From Cranoglanis bouderius (taxonomy: Eukaryota > Chordata > Actinopteri > Siluriformes > Cranoglanididae): DNA of 64,000 bases. Of the stretch, positions 38,555 through 50,160 are shown one piece after another. The notes below the pieces were generated by a model that was not told the DNA's origin, ran no database searches, and saw only the letters and a program-made list of their open reading frames with translations. The stretch spans positions 33,106,899 to 33,170,898 of the forward strand of contig CM042535.1 of NCBI GenBank assembly GCA_023630585.1. The letters are read 5' to 3'. Numbering within the stretch: the stretch's first letter is position 1; each line of letters starts with the position of its first letter. A program made the translations under genes and the position numbers.

Positions 38555-39974
38555 TAGAGTACCCTCCACTAATGTTGGCACCCTTGGTAAATATGAACAA
38601 AGAAGGCTGTGAAAAATTGTCTTTTATTATTGGCACCCCTATGAATTCATATGAGAAATATATATTTGAAGTATATTCCCATTGATATTTTACATTTTTT
38701 AGTACACCTGGGTGACACGGAACAGGAAATCGTTCAACCACAACTTCCTGTTTCACAGGGGTATAAATGTGAGGTAATACATAGGCCAAATTCCCTTAGG
38801 CGTCATCCAAAATCATGTAATACCCTACTACACAGTAGGCAAAAAACAGTATGCCAGAGGGGTAGTTTGTCCAAATTCTCAGTAGGCAAGAAACAGTAGG
38901 CGATAAATACCCAGATGGCGTACTGCTTCCGGCGAGATTTTGCAGTATGCAACCGATGGATACTATGCGAGTCAAAAATCCCATAATGCAACGGGACTGG
39001 TGCGGACGAGCTCAGAAAAGAAAATTGCGGAAGACAGCGCATCAGCTCTTTTTAAGTATTAAACCTTGGTTAAACCGGACTTGTTTAACAATACCCGAAT
39101 AAATCGTTAATTTGGCATAATCTCCATCATGCCTTAGCCGGCCAAGCTAACGGCAACGAATTTACTTCAGCCTGTTAACACTTCCCACATTAAATTGCTA
39201 ATTCAGTTAACTTTCCTGATGTGCATTTTGCCATTAGTGCAGTTGCTTTAATCTGGTGGTCCCTTTAAGATTTTTGTGTTTATGATGACGTCGAAGGTTC
39301 AAGTTCAAGTTCAAGTTTATTTGTATAGTGCTTTTAACAATGGTCATTGTCCCAAAGCAGCTTTACAGAAATATATAAATTCAGGACATAATTTAAATTT
39401 AAATTGAAATTTATGAATTTATCCCCAATGAGCAAGCCAGAGGCGATGGTGGCAAGGAAAAACTCCCTGAGACGATATGAGGAAGAAACCTTGAGAGGAA
39501 CCAGACTCAAAGGGAACCCATCCTCATCTGGGTGACACCTTGATAGTGCGATTATAAATAAATAAATCCCTTCTATAAATGTACCAATACTACATGGTCA
39601 AATAGCAGTTGTGAAACCATGAAAATTCATTCATATGAAGTCTGTTTTGTTGAACTTCACCACTGTTCACTGATGGAGACTTAAGTGCCAAACTGTTTGT
39701 GGCAATTGCAGTCCTAGCCATCATAGCATAACTGTTCATATGAATTGAGGTCCAAAGCCATCTTTATGGTTTTTAAGTGGTACCATCCTCAGTAATCTCA
39801 ATGATCTTTAGGCTGCACTGTGTGGGGCCATCCTCAGCAGCAGCATGTGACTTTCAATTGATGAGATCTCCAGCCAGAAGTAGGGCATCAGGATGGATTA
39901 GGCAGGTCCAGAGAGCAGAAGGGGTCAGGATCACTGGCATCTCAGGAGTATCATGTGAGCTCTACAGAAGGGGA

Positions 39975-39978
39975 GAGG

Positions 39979-40010
<32 letters not shown>
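39975..40010. repeat. (GA)n microsatellite in L2 3' UTR
   Basis: An uninterrupted GA run within the LINE 3' region. The related L2 copy near 61420 has a short GA run at the matching place. Confidence 0.9.
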
Positions 40011-40013
<3 letters not shown>

Positions 40014-41196
40014 AGGTATGCTTATTGTCCCGTAATGGTTAAGGACAGTGTACTCTGTGTGAGTGAAAGCAGGTACTCCAGCAAGACTAGCTATGACAGC
40101 ATAACTAAAAGGGAGAGCCAGAAGGTAACACAGACATGAGGGCTCCCTGGGACATAAGGCGGCCAGCCACTCCACCATCAACAAACCTGGGTGAACACGT
40201 GAAAGTGGGGGGGTGACAGCATCCAAACATCCCAGTTCACCGCAACACATTATGCCTGTGAGACCTCTAGATCTGCTCCTTTACCTAAGAAAAAAACTAT
40301 TCACAAAAAGCTTGACTAAACAAATATGTTTTCAGCCTAGACTTAAACACTGAGACTGTGTCTGAGTCCCGAACACTAATTGGAAGGCTGTTCCATAACT
40401 GTGGGGCTTTGTAAGAGAAAGCTCTTCCCCCTGCTGTAGCCTTCACTATTCAAGGTACCAACAAATAGCCTGCACCTTTTGATCGAAGTAGGCATGGCGG
40501 ATCATAAAAGACCAAAAGTTCGCTTAGGTACTGTGGCGCGAAGCCATTTAGCACTTTATAAGTCAACAGCAGTATTTTATAATCAATACGAAATTTCACT
40601 AGGAGCCAGTGCAGTGTGGATCAGATAGAGGTGATGTGGTCATATCTTCTGGTTCTAGTAAGGACTCTTGCAGCTGCATTCTGGACTAACTGGAGTTTGT
40701 TTATGCTCCTACTGGAACTTCCAGACAGTAAGGCATTACAATAATCCAACCTAGAGGTGACGAAAGCATGGACTAATTTTTCTGCATCATGTAGTGACAA
40801 TATATTTCTTATCTTAGCAATATTTCTCAGGTGAAAGAAGGCTATCCTAGTAATATTATCGACATGGGCGTCAAAGGAAAGACTGGAGTCAATAATCACA
40901 CCAAGGTCTTTTACTGCTGCACATGATGAAACAGAAAGGCCATCCAGAGTTACTATGTAATCAGAAAACTTACTTCTAGCTGCATGTGGTCCTAGTATAA
41001 GTATTTCTGTCTTGTCAGAATTTAGTAAGAGGAAGTTAATAAGCATCCACTGTCTAATGTCCTTTACACATTCCCTGACTTTATTAAACTGGTGTCTGTC
41101 ATCTGGCTTTGCTGAAACATACAACTGTGTGTCATCAGCATAACAGTGGAAGCTAATTCCATGTTTACGAATAATTTGACCCAGAGGTAGCATATA

Positions 41197-41410
41197 AAGT
41201 GCATCCGGAAAGTATTCACAGCGATTTTTTCATTTTTTATTTTTAATAAATTTGCAAAGATTTCAAACAAACTTCTTTCACGTTGTCATTATAGGGTATT
41301 GTTTGTAGAATTTTGAGAAAAATACTTAATTTAATCCATTTTGGAATAAGGCTGTAACATAACAAAATGTGGAAAAAGTAAAGCGCTGTGAATACTTTCC
41401 AGATGCACTG
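41197..41410. mobile_element. Tc1/mariner MITE (GTGCATCCGGAAAGTATTCA)
   Basis: A 214-bp element with ends AAGTGCATCCGGAAAGTATT and, inverted, CAGTGCATCTGGAAAGTATT. TA flanks at 41195-41196 and 41411-41412. It is inserted in the L2 reverse transcriptase, between FSLY and the following codons. Confidence 0.92.
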
Positions 41411-42158
41411 TATAAAGAAAAAACCAGTGGGCCTAAAACAGAACCTTGCGGAACACCAAACTTTACCTCAGTATGCATAGAGAATTCACCATTTACATCT
41501 ACAAACTGATAACGATCAGTCAAATAAGACCTGAGCCAGGAGAGGGCCGTTCCCTTAATGCCAACAACGTTTTCTAGTCTATCAAGGAGAATAGTATGAC
41601 AAATTGTATCAAAAGCTGCAGTAAGGTCAAGCAACACAAGTATGGAGACACAACCCTGATCAGAGGCCAGCAGTAGGTCATTTACCACTTTCACCAGTAC
41701 TGTCTCTGTTCTATGATGAGGCCTAAATCCTGACTGATATATTTCATGAATGTTATTCCTATTTAGGTATGAGCATAGCTGCTGTGCTACAACCTTTTCT
41801 AAGATCTTGGAGATAAAGGGGAGATTTGATATTGGCCTATAGCTGGACAATTGACAGGGGTCGAGGTCAGGTTTTTTAATCAGGGGTTTGATAACTGCTA
41901 CTTTAAATGATTTAGGTACATAGCCAGTGCTAAGGGAAGAATTGATTATTTTTAGAAGGGGTTTGATTATAGAAGGTCACATGACAATACCAACATGGCA
42001 GATGTCCAGGATTGTATTCATACTGCATACTGATTAGTATGTACTGTTTCAATGGCCGTGCAGTAGGTACTGCATCGATCACAGTACACACTGTCACAGT
42101 ACACGATTTTGGACGCAGCCTTAGTCATTCATAACAATGGGTTAGACCAAGGAATATA

Positions 42159-43794
42159 CAATGAACAAAATTATAAACGCAACACTTTTGTTTTTGCCCC
42201 CATTTTTCACGAGCTGAACTCAAAGATCTAAGACTTTTTCTATGTACACAAAAGGCCTATTTCTCTCAAATATTGTTCACAAATCTGTCTAAATCTGTGT
42301 TAGTGAGCACTTCTCCTTTGCCGAGATAATCCATCCACCTCACAGGTGTGGCATATCAAGATGCTGATTAGACAGCATGATTATTGCACAGGTGTACCTT
42401 CGGCTGGCCACAATAAAAGGCCACTCTAAAATGTGCAGTTTTACTGTATTGGGGGGTCCGGGGGGGTCCGAAAACCAGTCAGTATCTGGTGTGACCACCA
42501 TTTGCCTCACACAGTGCAACACATCTCCTTCCCATAGAGTTGATCAGGTTGTTGATTGTGGCCTGTGGAATGTCGGTCCACTCCTCTTCAATGGCTGTGC
42601 GAAGTTGCTGGATATTGGCAGGAACTGGAACACGCTGTCGTATACGCCAATCCAGAGCATCCCAAATATGCTGAATGGGTGACATGTCCGGTGAGTATGC
42701 TGCCCATGCAAGAACTGGGATGCTTTCAGCTTCCAGGAATTGTGTACAGATCCTTGCAACATGGGGCCGTGCATTATCATGCTGCAACATGAGGTGATGG
42801 TTGTGGATGAATGGCACAACAATGGGCCTCAGGATCTCGTCATGGTATCTCTGTGCATTCAAAATGCCATCAATAAAATGCACCTGTGTTCGTTGTCCAT
42901 AACATACGCCTACTCATACCATAACCCCACCGCCACCATGGGCCTACTCGATCCACAACATTGACATCAGCAAACCGTTCACCCACACGACGCCATACAC
43001 ACCGTCTGCCATCTGCCCTGTACAGTGAAAACTGGGATTCATCCGTGAAGAGAACACCTCTCCAAAGTGCCAGACGCCATCGAATGTGAGCATTTGCCCA
43101 CTCAAGTCGGTTACGACGACGAACTGCAGTCAGGTTGAGACCCCGATGAGGACAACGAGCATGCAGATGAGCTTCCCTGAGACGGTTTCTGACAGTTTGT
43201 GCAGAAATTCTTTGGTTATGCAAACTGATTGTTGCAGCTTGTTGCTGTCCGGGTGGCTGGTCTCAGACGATCTTGGAGGTGAAGATACTGGATGTGGAGG
43301 TCCTGGGCTGGTGTGGTTACACGTGGTCTGCGGTTGTGAGGCCGATTGGATGTACTGCCAAATTCTCTGAAACGCCTTTGGAGACGGCTTATGGTAGAGA
43401 AATGAACATTCAAGTCACGGGCAACAGCTCTGGTGGACATTCCTGCAGTCAGCATACCAATTGTACGCTCCCTCAAAACTTGCGACATCTGTGGCATTGT
43501 GCTGTGTGATAAAACTGCACATTTTAGAGTGGCCTTTTATTGTGGCCAGCCTAAGGCACACCTGTGCAATAATCATGCTGTCTAATCAGCATCTTGATAT
43601 GCCACACCTGTGAGATGGATGGATTATCTCGGCAAAGGAGAAGTGCTCACTAACACAGATTTAGACAGATTTGTGAACAATATTTGAGAGAAATAGACCT
43701 TTTGTGTACATAGAAAAAGTCTTAGATCTTTGAGTTCAGCTCATGAAAAATGGGGGCAAAAACAAAAGTGTTGCGTTTATAATTTTGTTCAGTG
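42159..43794 (-). mobile_element. Tc1-like transposon B
   Basis: Inverted ends CAATGAACAAAATTATAAAC and ACTGAACAAAATTATAAACG (inverted), TA flanks at 42157-42158 and 43795-43796. It is inserted in Tc1-A. It carries a nearly full-length but frameshifted transposase. Confidence 0.93.
42479..43497 (-). pseudogene. Tc1-like transposase of element B (two frameshifts)
   Basis: Three overlapping frames make up the protein: 43497-43216 (MPQMSQVLRERTIGMLTAGM, paired HTH region), 43223-42870 ([20 protein letters not shown]) and 42883-42479 (LMLQHDNARPHVARICTQFL). Asp of FTDES and Asp of QHDNARPH are present. At the third catalytic position the sequence is SPIQHIWDALD, with Gln where Glu is expected. 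Confidence 0.9.
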
Positions 43795-43869
43795 TAACTG
43801 TGATGTGCGGCAAAAAGTTGTTGAGTTTCCAGTCAACTAGAAATGTTATGAATCAACCTGGAATTGGAT

Positions 43870-44620
43870 GCGTGTCTATATTGTCTCAACACACTGTGAA
43901 GAGGATGTTTCGAGTGGCCAAAAAATCTCCAAGGATCACAGCTGGAGAATTGCAGAAGTGAGTTGTGTCTTGGGGTCAGAAAGTCTCCAAAACTACAATC
44001 CAAAGTCACCTACATCACCACAAGTTGTTTGGAAGGATTTCAAGAAAAAAGCCTCTACTCTCATCCAAAAACAAATTCAAGTGTCTTCAGTTTGCCAGAC
44101 ACTACTGGAACTTCAAATGGGATCAGGTTCTATGGTCAGATGAAACCAAAATAGAACTTTGTGACAATAAACACAGCCATATTGAAAAGTACCTCATGCC
44201 CACAGTTAAATATGGTGGTGGCTCTTTAATGTTTTGGGGCTGTTCTTCTGCCAGAGGACCTGGACATTTTGTTAGGATACATGGCATCATGGACTCCATC
44301 AAATATCAACAGATATTAAATGAAAACCTGACTGCCTCTGCCAGAAAGTTTAAATGGGCCGTGGTTGGATCTTCCAGCAGGACAATGATTCAAAACATAC
44401 ATCAAAATCAACACAAAAATGGTTTACTGACCACAAAATCAAGGTCCTGCCATGGCCACCCCAGTCCCCTGACTTGAAACCCATAGAAAATCTGTGAGGT
44501 GAACTGAAGAGGAGAGTCCACCAGCGTGGACCTCGAAATTTGAAGGATCTGGAGAGATTCTGTATGGAGGAATGGTCTCAGTTCCATTGCCATGTATTCT
44601 CCAACCTCATCAGGCATTAT
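43870..44620 (+). pseudogene. Tc1-like transposase of element A, broken
   Basis: Fragments: KMFRVAKKSPRITAGELQK region at 43870-43961, then 43965-44477 with [20 protein letters not shown] and LMFWGCSSARGPG. Later codons are out of frame. Not functional. Confidence 0.8.
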
Positions 44621-44706
44621 AGAAGAAAACTCACAGTTGTTATCTTGGCAAAGGGAGGTAGCACAAAGTATTGACTAAAAGAGTGCCAATAATTGTTGCA
44701 CACCTA

Positions 44707-45968
44707 CAGTTGCAAACACAATTATTCAACCCCCATTGCAAATCAGGTTTATTGTCATAATTTACAGACTTTCAGCTGTTTGCAATGAACAATTCAAACA
44801 AAAGCAATTGAAATAGTTTAACACAACGAATGCTTCAAGTGATTTCCCCAAATTCAACTGAAAATGCAACTTATAATGACTTCTCCAGTTTCAAAATTAT
44901 TCAACCCCTTCATGGCAAGCATATTTAGTACTTTGTAGAGCACCCTTTTTCTGTTATGACCTGCTGCAAATGAGATGCATAGCCAGACACCAGCTTCTGG
45001 CAGTGTTCCTGAGGAATTCTTCATGAGCAATGGCCTCCAGTTCAGTAATATTCTTGTGTTTGTGTGCTGCAACCGCCTTCTTCAAATCCCACCAGAGATT
45101 TTCTATGGGGTTCAAGTTAGGTGACTGTGATGGCCCTGTAGAATCTTCCAGGACTTCTTCTACAACCAAGCCTTGGTGGAATTTGAGGTATGCTTGGGAT
45201 CATTGTCCTGTTGGAAGGTCCAATGACGCCCAAGCTTCAGCTTCCTCACAGACGGCATGACGTTTTCTGATACTTCAATGAAGCCATCTTGCCTTTCACA
45301 CCATGCTTGACTGTGGACAGAGTGTTCTTTTTTCATTCTCCTTTCTCCAGATATACTGCTGATCCATCATGATGAAAAATTCCAGTTTTGTTTCATCGCT
45401 CCGCAGAACAGAATCCCAAAACTTCTGTGGCTTATTTATATGATTTTGAGCTGACTTTTCTTGTGCTTTTGGGTCAGTAGTGGTGTACGGCTTGGAGTTT
45501 TGGCATGGAAACCTTCTGTGTTTAGTACACGCCATACTGTGCTCACTGAAACCTCAGTGCCTGTTGCCACCAAGTCTTGCTGCAGGTCTTTTGCAGTCAC
45601 TCGAGGGTTTTTCACAACCTGCCTTCTCAGAAATCTGGTTGCAGCTATTGATAGCTTCCTTTTTCTGCCCTGTCCAGGTATTTCATGTATTTTCTGCTCC
45701 TAGCCAGTTCAGGTATTTCATGTGTTCCAGCTCAAGCACACTTGGTGCAACTAATGAAGCCCTTGATTAGTTGCATCAAGTGTGCTTGACACAACACCTG
45801 TTTTGCATATTTGTGCTGTTGTGAGGGATTCTATTCAGGGGGTTGAATAATTTTGAAACTGGAGAAGTCATTATAAGTTGAATTTTCAGTTGAATTTGGG
45901 GAAACCACAAAAGATTTTGACAGTAAACCTGATTTGCAAAGGGGGTTGAATAATTTTGATTGCAACTG
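44707..45968 (-). mobile_element. Tc1-like transposon C
   Basis: Inverted ends starting CAGTTGCAAACACAATTATT and CAGTTGCAATCAAAATTATT (inverted), TA flanks. - strand transposase pieces at 45535-45296 and 45169-44954 ([20 protein letters not shown]) lie in different frames. Confidence 0.88.
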
Positions 45969-46150
45969 TATATTTAACAAAGTTTTTATTTATTTTTTTT
46001 TTATTTTTTTTAAACCTGTGTTTTGTTTGCAGAGTATTTTTTTGATTTTATTTAACAAAAGATCAAAAGGTTAAACAATAAAGACAATTTTTCACAGCCT
46101 TCTTTGTTCATATTTACCAAGGGCACCAATATTAGTGGAGGGCACTGTAT

Positions 46151-46425
46151 ACTGATTGGATTAGGGCTGGTGAAACTCCAGAGTCTGGGGCGGGTTCCTA
46201 TAACGGCGTACTTCTTTTGCATGCTTTATTTAAGGCTGTCACCTGAGTGCTTTTGTCTCCACCTTTAAGGAATGCCCCCTAAAATGTGTATAAAACTACA
46301 ATGTACAGATCCCTTGTTTAGACTTGATGACTGCAGCACGAATCAGCACGTTCTCAATAAAGAATCTTGCTGAAGATATATCCGAGTCTCCTGGTCTTCC
46401 CTTCTGAATTTCCAACAGGACCCAC
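46151..46425 (+). mobile_element. Possible solo LTR or LTR fragment
   Basis: The segment has an LTR-like layout: TATAAAACT at 46289, AATAAAGAATC near 46357 and an end in CCAACA. No partner LTR, gag, pol or clear target duplication was found in the window. Confidence 0.35.
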
Positions 46426-47249
46426 AAATTTATATATTTAAATGGTCGTTATCAGTTAAAGGACACATACAGTGCATAAGTTTGGATGGAAATATGTCTA
46501 TTGTATCTGCTACACTATAGTAAAGTATATTTATTCAATCTACTATATTATATTATACACTGTTTTAACTGTTATAATCATACTATACTGTGCTATACCA
46601 TGCTGTACTTTATTTTACTATACTAAATGATACAGATTTTATCAACTATACCTATTCAATGTAATAAACATTACTATACTACACAATACCATTGCAATTT
46701 TATATTATTTGTCTATTTTTATTGTACTATATTTGTACAGTGCAGTGCTATGCTATACTATAGTATACTATATCTCATTTTTGGAGCATGATAGAATGAA
46801 ACTAATTGCACAATGAAATTGTATTACACTCAATAAAATATACAGGTTTGGGATGCAGATACATTTAAAAGGTTCGTATCAGTTAAAGTACAACCCCAAT
46901 TGCAAAAAAGTTGGGACGCTGTGTAAAATGTAAATAAAAACTGAATGCAATGATTTGCAAATCTCATAAACCCATATTTTATTCACAATAGAACATGTTT
47001 AAACTGAGGAAATGTACCATTTTAAGGAAAAAATAATGTAATTTTGAATTTGATGGCAGCAACACGTCTAAGATTAAAATAGACCATTGGACCCAACATA
47101 TTTTAAGATAAAAGCATATTTACTTCAGTGATTTCACACACTATACTGTGCAGCTGTAATAAAAATTGGGGGAACAAAATCAAAAAGGCAACTTTTTAAA
47201 ATGCTTTGAAGTTTATTTCCGGATACTACGTTCCAAAACAAAATCTACA
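46426..47249. repeat. A/T-rich region with one end of a common fish repeat
   Basis: At 46890-46990 the sequence ACAACCCCAATTGCAAAAAA followed by GTTGGGACGCTGTGTAAAAT matches the end of a dispersed fish DNA element. The opposite end is not present, so this copy is truncated. Confidence 0.5.
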
Positions 47250-47985
47250 GTACTGTCACAATACTAAAGCTTTAAAATACCGCCGATACCACTGTATTTT
47301 TAAATGGTAGTATCGTCAATATGGTAGTATCATAAGTAATGTTGTATGTGCGGCAGTTAATACTATTTTCGTAAAAACGACACCCACTGCTTTTGCACAC
47401 AAAGGTTAGTGACACTTCATTTAGCCTAAATTCTTTACCATTTCCTGTTTTTTTGTTTATACGCGAGCTAACGTTATGCTAACCGCTGTGTGCAAATACT
47501 AAAATTGGCTGAAGCGAGCTATTGTTATGCTAACCATTGTTTGTAAATACTAAAATTAGCCATGTTAATTAGCTAGTAAGCGAGCTAACGTTCCCAATTT
47601 TATGATTTTTTTGGAGTTCATTTCCAAATTCAGTTATTTATTCCTAATGATGTGTTCATTCTTAGTTCTCTGAGGACAATTTCCATTTGCATGATTTCAT
47701 TGCTTGAGGGAACAACAGATGAAATATGTGGCACATTGAATTAGTTACTTGCCAACTGTATGATTGTTCTTGAGTTTTTCCAATAGCCAGTTATTCATTC
47801 TCATTAATAAAGTATTCAGAGAAAAAAATCAGTTTGCCTGTTTTCATTAATATCTATGTATTTCTGTAAATTTGGTTCATTTTGTAGATTTGAATTATGA
47901 ATTAACACAATATTGCATGGTATCGTGATACTTCAGCTGGTATAGTATCGTAAGATATGTTTATGGTATCGTGACAACCCTAATA
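47250..47985. mobile_element. hAT-like MITE (end GGTTGTCACGATACCATAAA)
   Basis: The right end, inverted, reads AGGGTTGTCACGATACCATA, typical of fish hAT MITEs. The left end (CAGTACTGTCACAATACTAA) is a weaker match. There is no protein. Confidence 0.5.
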
Positions 47986-48282
47986 TAAACAGATCATTTC
48001 AAAATATTTCATACATCATCTTTTATTTCATTCTTGTTTCATTTCTTATTTTTTATTTTCATCATGTTAAACGATGTACAGCTCCTTTGTTGGGGATCTT
48101 ATTTTTTCCGCTTCTTTGACTTCATTGATTCCATGTTAAAAAGAAGGAAAAACAGAAAAATATTAGCAGGAGTGTTATTGGGAATCAGGAGTTCAGCCTG
48201 TAGTGCAATTCAACAGGCAGAAAAAGCACAGTCCTCATGTTATTTAAAAAGTACAGCTTAATGGAAAGCTTTTCTCACTTAC

Positions 48283-48448
48283 CTTAAGCGGCTTGTGACC
48301 AGTGCGATTTGGAGCTCTGTAGCACAGAGTTCTCTACTGAGCCTTGCAGACATTTCAGTCGTTTCATCAGGGTGAAGTTCTCGTTCTTCAGCTGAGCACT
48401 GGTGTCCAGAGCATTCTGAGCATTCTTCTGAGTTGTAGCCAGAGTGTC
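48283..48448 (-). pseudogene. Coiled-coil exon, last visible block
   Basis: Acceptor AACTACCAG/GACACT, donor TTAAG/GTAAGTG. It encodes DTLATTQKNAQNALDTSAQL, then KRLKCLQGSVE, after which the frame shifts and continues as ELCATELQIALVTSRL in another frame. Confidence 0.6.
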
Positions 48449-48526
48449 CTGGTAGTTTAATAACCAACAGAAGGAATATAAATGAAGCAAAGATGCAATA
48501 CAAATGTATTATTAAGAATGAATAGA

Positions 48527-49851
48527 TACAGTGGATATAGAAAAGAATCACCCACCTTTTAAATAATCACATTTTGTTGCTTTTCAGCCTGAAATGAAGA
48601 TGGACAATTTTTGTTTTATCCAGCTTTATTTACTCAGTGCAACTTATAACATCCAAGTGAAAGATATAACACCAACATGTCAGAAAAAAAATTTAAAAAT
48701 AAAAAAACAGAATCACTGAGTTGGAAAAAGGATCACCCCCCCTCCTAAAAATGACTTGTAAACTCAATCAGGTGTAGCTAATCACCTTCTCAATGGCACA
48801 CAAAGCCATTTGATTTCCAACTGTGATGAGCTGTGGTCATTTTGATTAGCTCAGCATGAAAAGAGCTTTCCTGGAGCATTTCAGTCCTTGGTAGAGCAAC
48901 TGAAGCAAACAATCAACTATGGGTGGCAAGGCACTGTCAAAAGATCTCCCGGATAAAGTTGTGGACAGGCACAAGATGGATACAAAAAAATTTCAAAGGC
49001 TTTATCAATGCCTAGAAGCACAGTGAAGTCTATTATTAAGAAGTGGAAGGTATTTGGTACAACACAGACCCTCCCTGGATCAGGACATTGCTCCAAATTA
49101 GATGAAAGAGCCAGGAGGAAACTGGTCAGAGAGGCTACCAAGAGGCCTACAGCAACTCTGAGGCAGTTGCAGGAATTTATGACAAAGAGTGGTCATTGTG
49201 TGCATGTGACAACAATATCACAAATTCACCATGAATGTGGCTTGTATGAGAGGATTGCAAGAAAAAAGCCAATCCTCAAGAAAGGCCACATGAACGCACC
49301 TTGAAGATTCTGAGGCCACATGGAAAAAGGTGTTATGGTCAGATGAGACTAAAATTGAATTATTTGGCCTCAACACCAAACGATATGTCTGGCAGAAATC
49401 CAATACAGCTCACCATCCAAATAACACCATTCCTACAGTAAAGCATGGAGGTGGTAATATCCTGTTATGGGGGTGTTTCTCTGCAGCAGGGACTGGAGCA
49501 CTTGTCAGGATAGAAGGAAAATGGATGGGGCAAAATACCGTCAAATTCTTGAGGAAAATCTGCTGCCCTCTGCCAGAAAGATGTCAGTGAGAAGAAGGTT
49601 TACCTTCCAACATGACAATGACCCAAAGCACACAGCAAAACTGACCACACAGTGGTTGAAGGAGAAAAAGGTGAATGTGCTTGCATGGCCTAGTCAGAGC
49701 CCAGACTTAAACCCCATTGAAAATCTGTGGAATGACTTGAAGACTGCAGTCCACAAATGGTCACCATCAAATTTAACTGAACTTGAGCAGTTCTGCAAAG
49801 AAGAGTGGGCAAATATTGCAAAGTCTAGATGTGCAAAGTTAGTAGAGACAT
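48527..49851 (+). mobile_element. Tc1-like transposon D, lacking a right inverted repeat
   Basis: The left end is CAGTGGATATAGAAAAGAAT. The + strand transposase is almost whole across 48920-49850. Where the inverted right end should follow, a direct copy of the left end begins instead (49852). Confidence 0.88.
48920..49850 (+). pseudogene. Tc1-like transposase of element D, two frame breaks
   Basis: Pieces: 49008-49304 (MPRSTVKSIIKKWKVFGTTQ), 49330-49590 ([20 protein letters not shown]) and 49467-49916 ([40 protein letters not shown]). All three DDE residues (SDETK, QHDND, NPIEN) are present, but in different frames. Confidence 0.88.
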
Positions 49852-49992
49852 ACAGTGGGTATAGAAAAGAATCACCCCCCTTTAAAATAATCACATTTTA
49901 TTGCTTTTCAGCCTGAAATGAAAACACAGTTTTTGTTTTATCCAGCTGTATTTACTCAGTACAACTTATAACATCCAGGTGAAAGATATAAC
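49852..49992 (+). mobile_element. 141-bp partial copy of element D left end, in direct orientation
   Basis: It repeats the first 140 bases of element D (AGTGGGTATAGAAAAGAATC, GCTTTTCAGCCTGAAATGAA, CTTATAACATCCAGGTGAAA) and then stops. Confidence 0.85.
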
Positions 49993-50160
49993 AATTTTTT
50001 CGGTCTATCATCAGTGGTTTGTTCCAGTAGCCTCTTTTTATGTGTACCTCTGAATTGTTATTAAGGCTTTTCTCACTTGCCTTCAGTTTGTCTTCATGTA
50101 TGCAGTGAGTCTCATGGAGTTGTCCCTCCAACTTCTCCACTGAGCCTTGCAGTGTTTTTA

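Larger units (their letters stand above)
39298..41965 (-). mobile_element. LINE of the L2/CR1 group, 5'-truncated
   Basis: A - strand reverse transcriptase in two parts: 41850-41415 ([57 protein letters not shown]) and 41193-40621 (HCYADDTQLYVSAKPDDRH, LDYCNALLSG). The catalytic Asp pair YADD is present. The two parts join once the MITE at 41197-41410 is removed. The 3' end has a short tandem tail (TTGAAC units at 39298). No endonuclease part is present. Confidence 0.9.
38799..42120. mobile_element. PIF/Harbinger-like element with TTA target duplication
   Basis: The left end GGCGTCATCCAAAATCATGT and, inverted on the right, GGCTGCGTCCAAAATCGTGT are terminal repeats. TTA at 38796-38798 and 42121-42123 is a 3-bp duplication as for Harbinger. 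Removing it joins Tc1-A sequence (CCCTTA and GTCATTC). An L2 element fills most of the interior. Confidence 0.75.
38555..46150 (+). mobile_element. Tc1-like transposon A, interrupted by three other insertions
   Basis: The left end (CCTCCACTAATGTTGGCACC) and the right end (its complement near 46110-46140) are inverted repeats sharing AAATATGAACAAAGAAGGCTGTG. Transposase pieces on the + strand at 43870-44620 ([25 protein letters not shown]) belong to it. Insertions at 38799-42120, 42159-43794 and 44707-45968 account for about 6.2 kb, leaving about 1.4 kb of original element. Confidence 0.85.
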
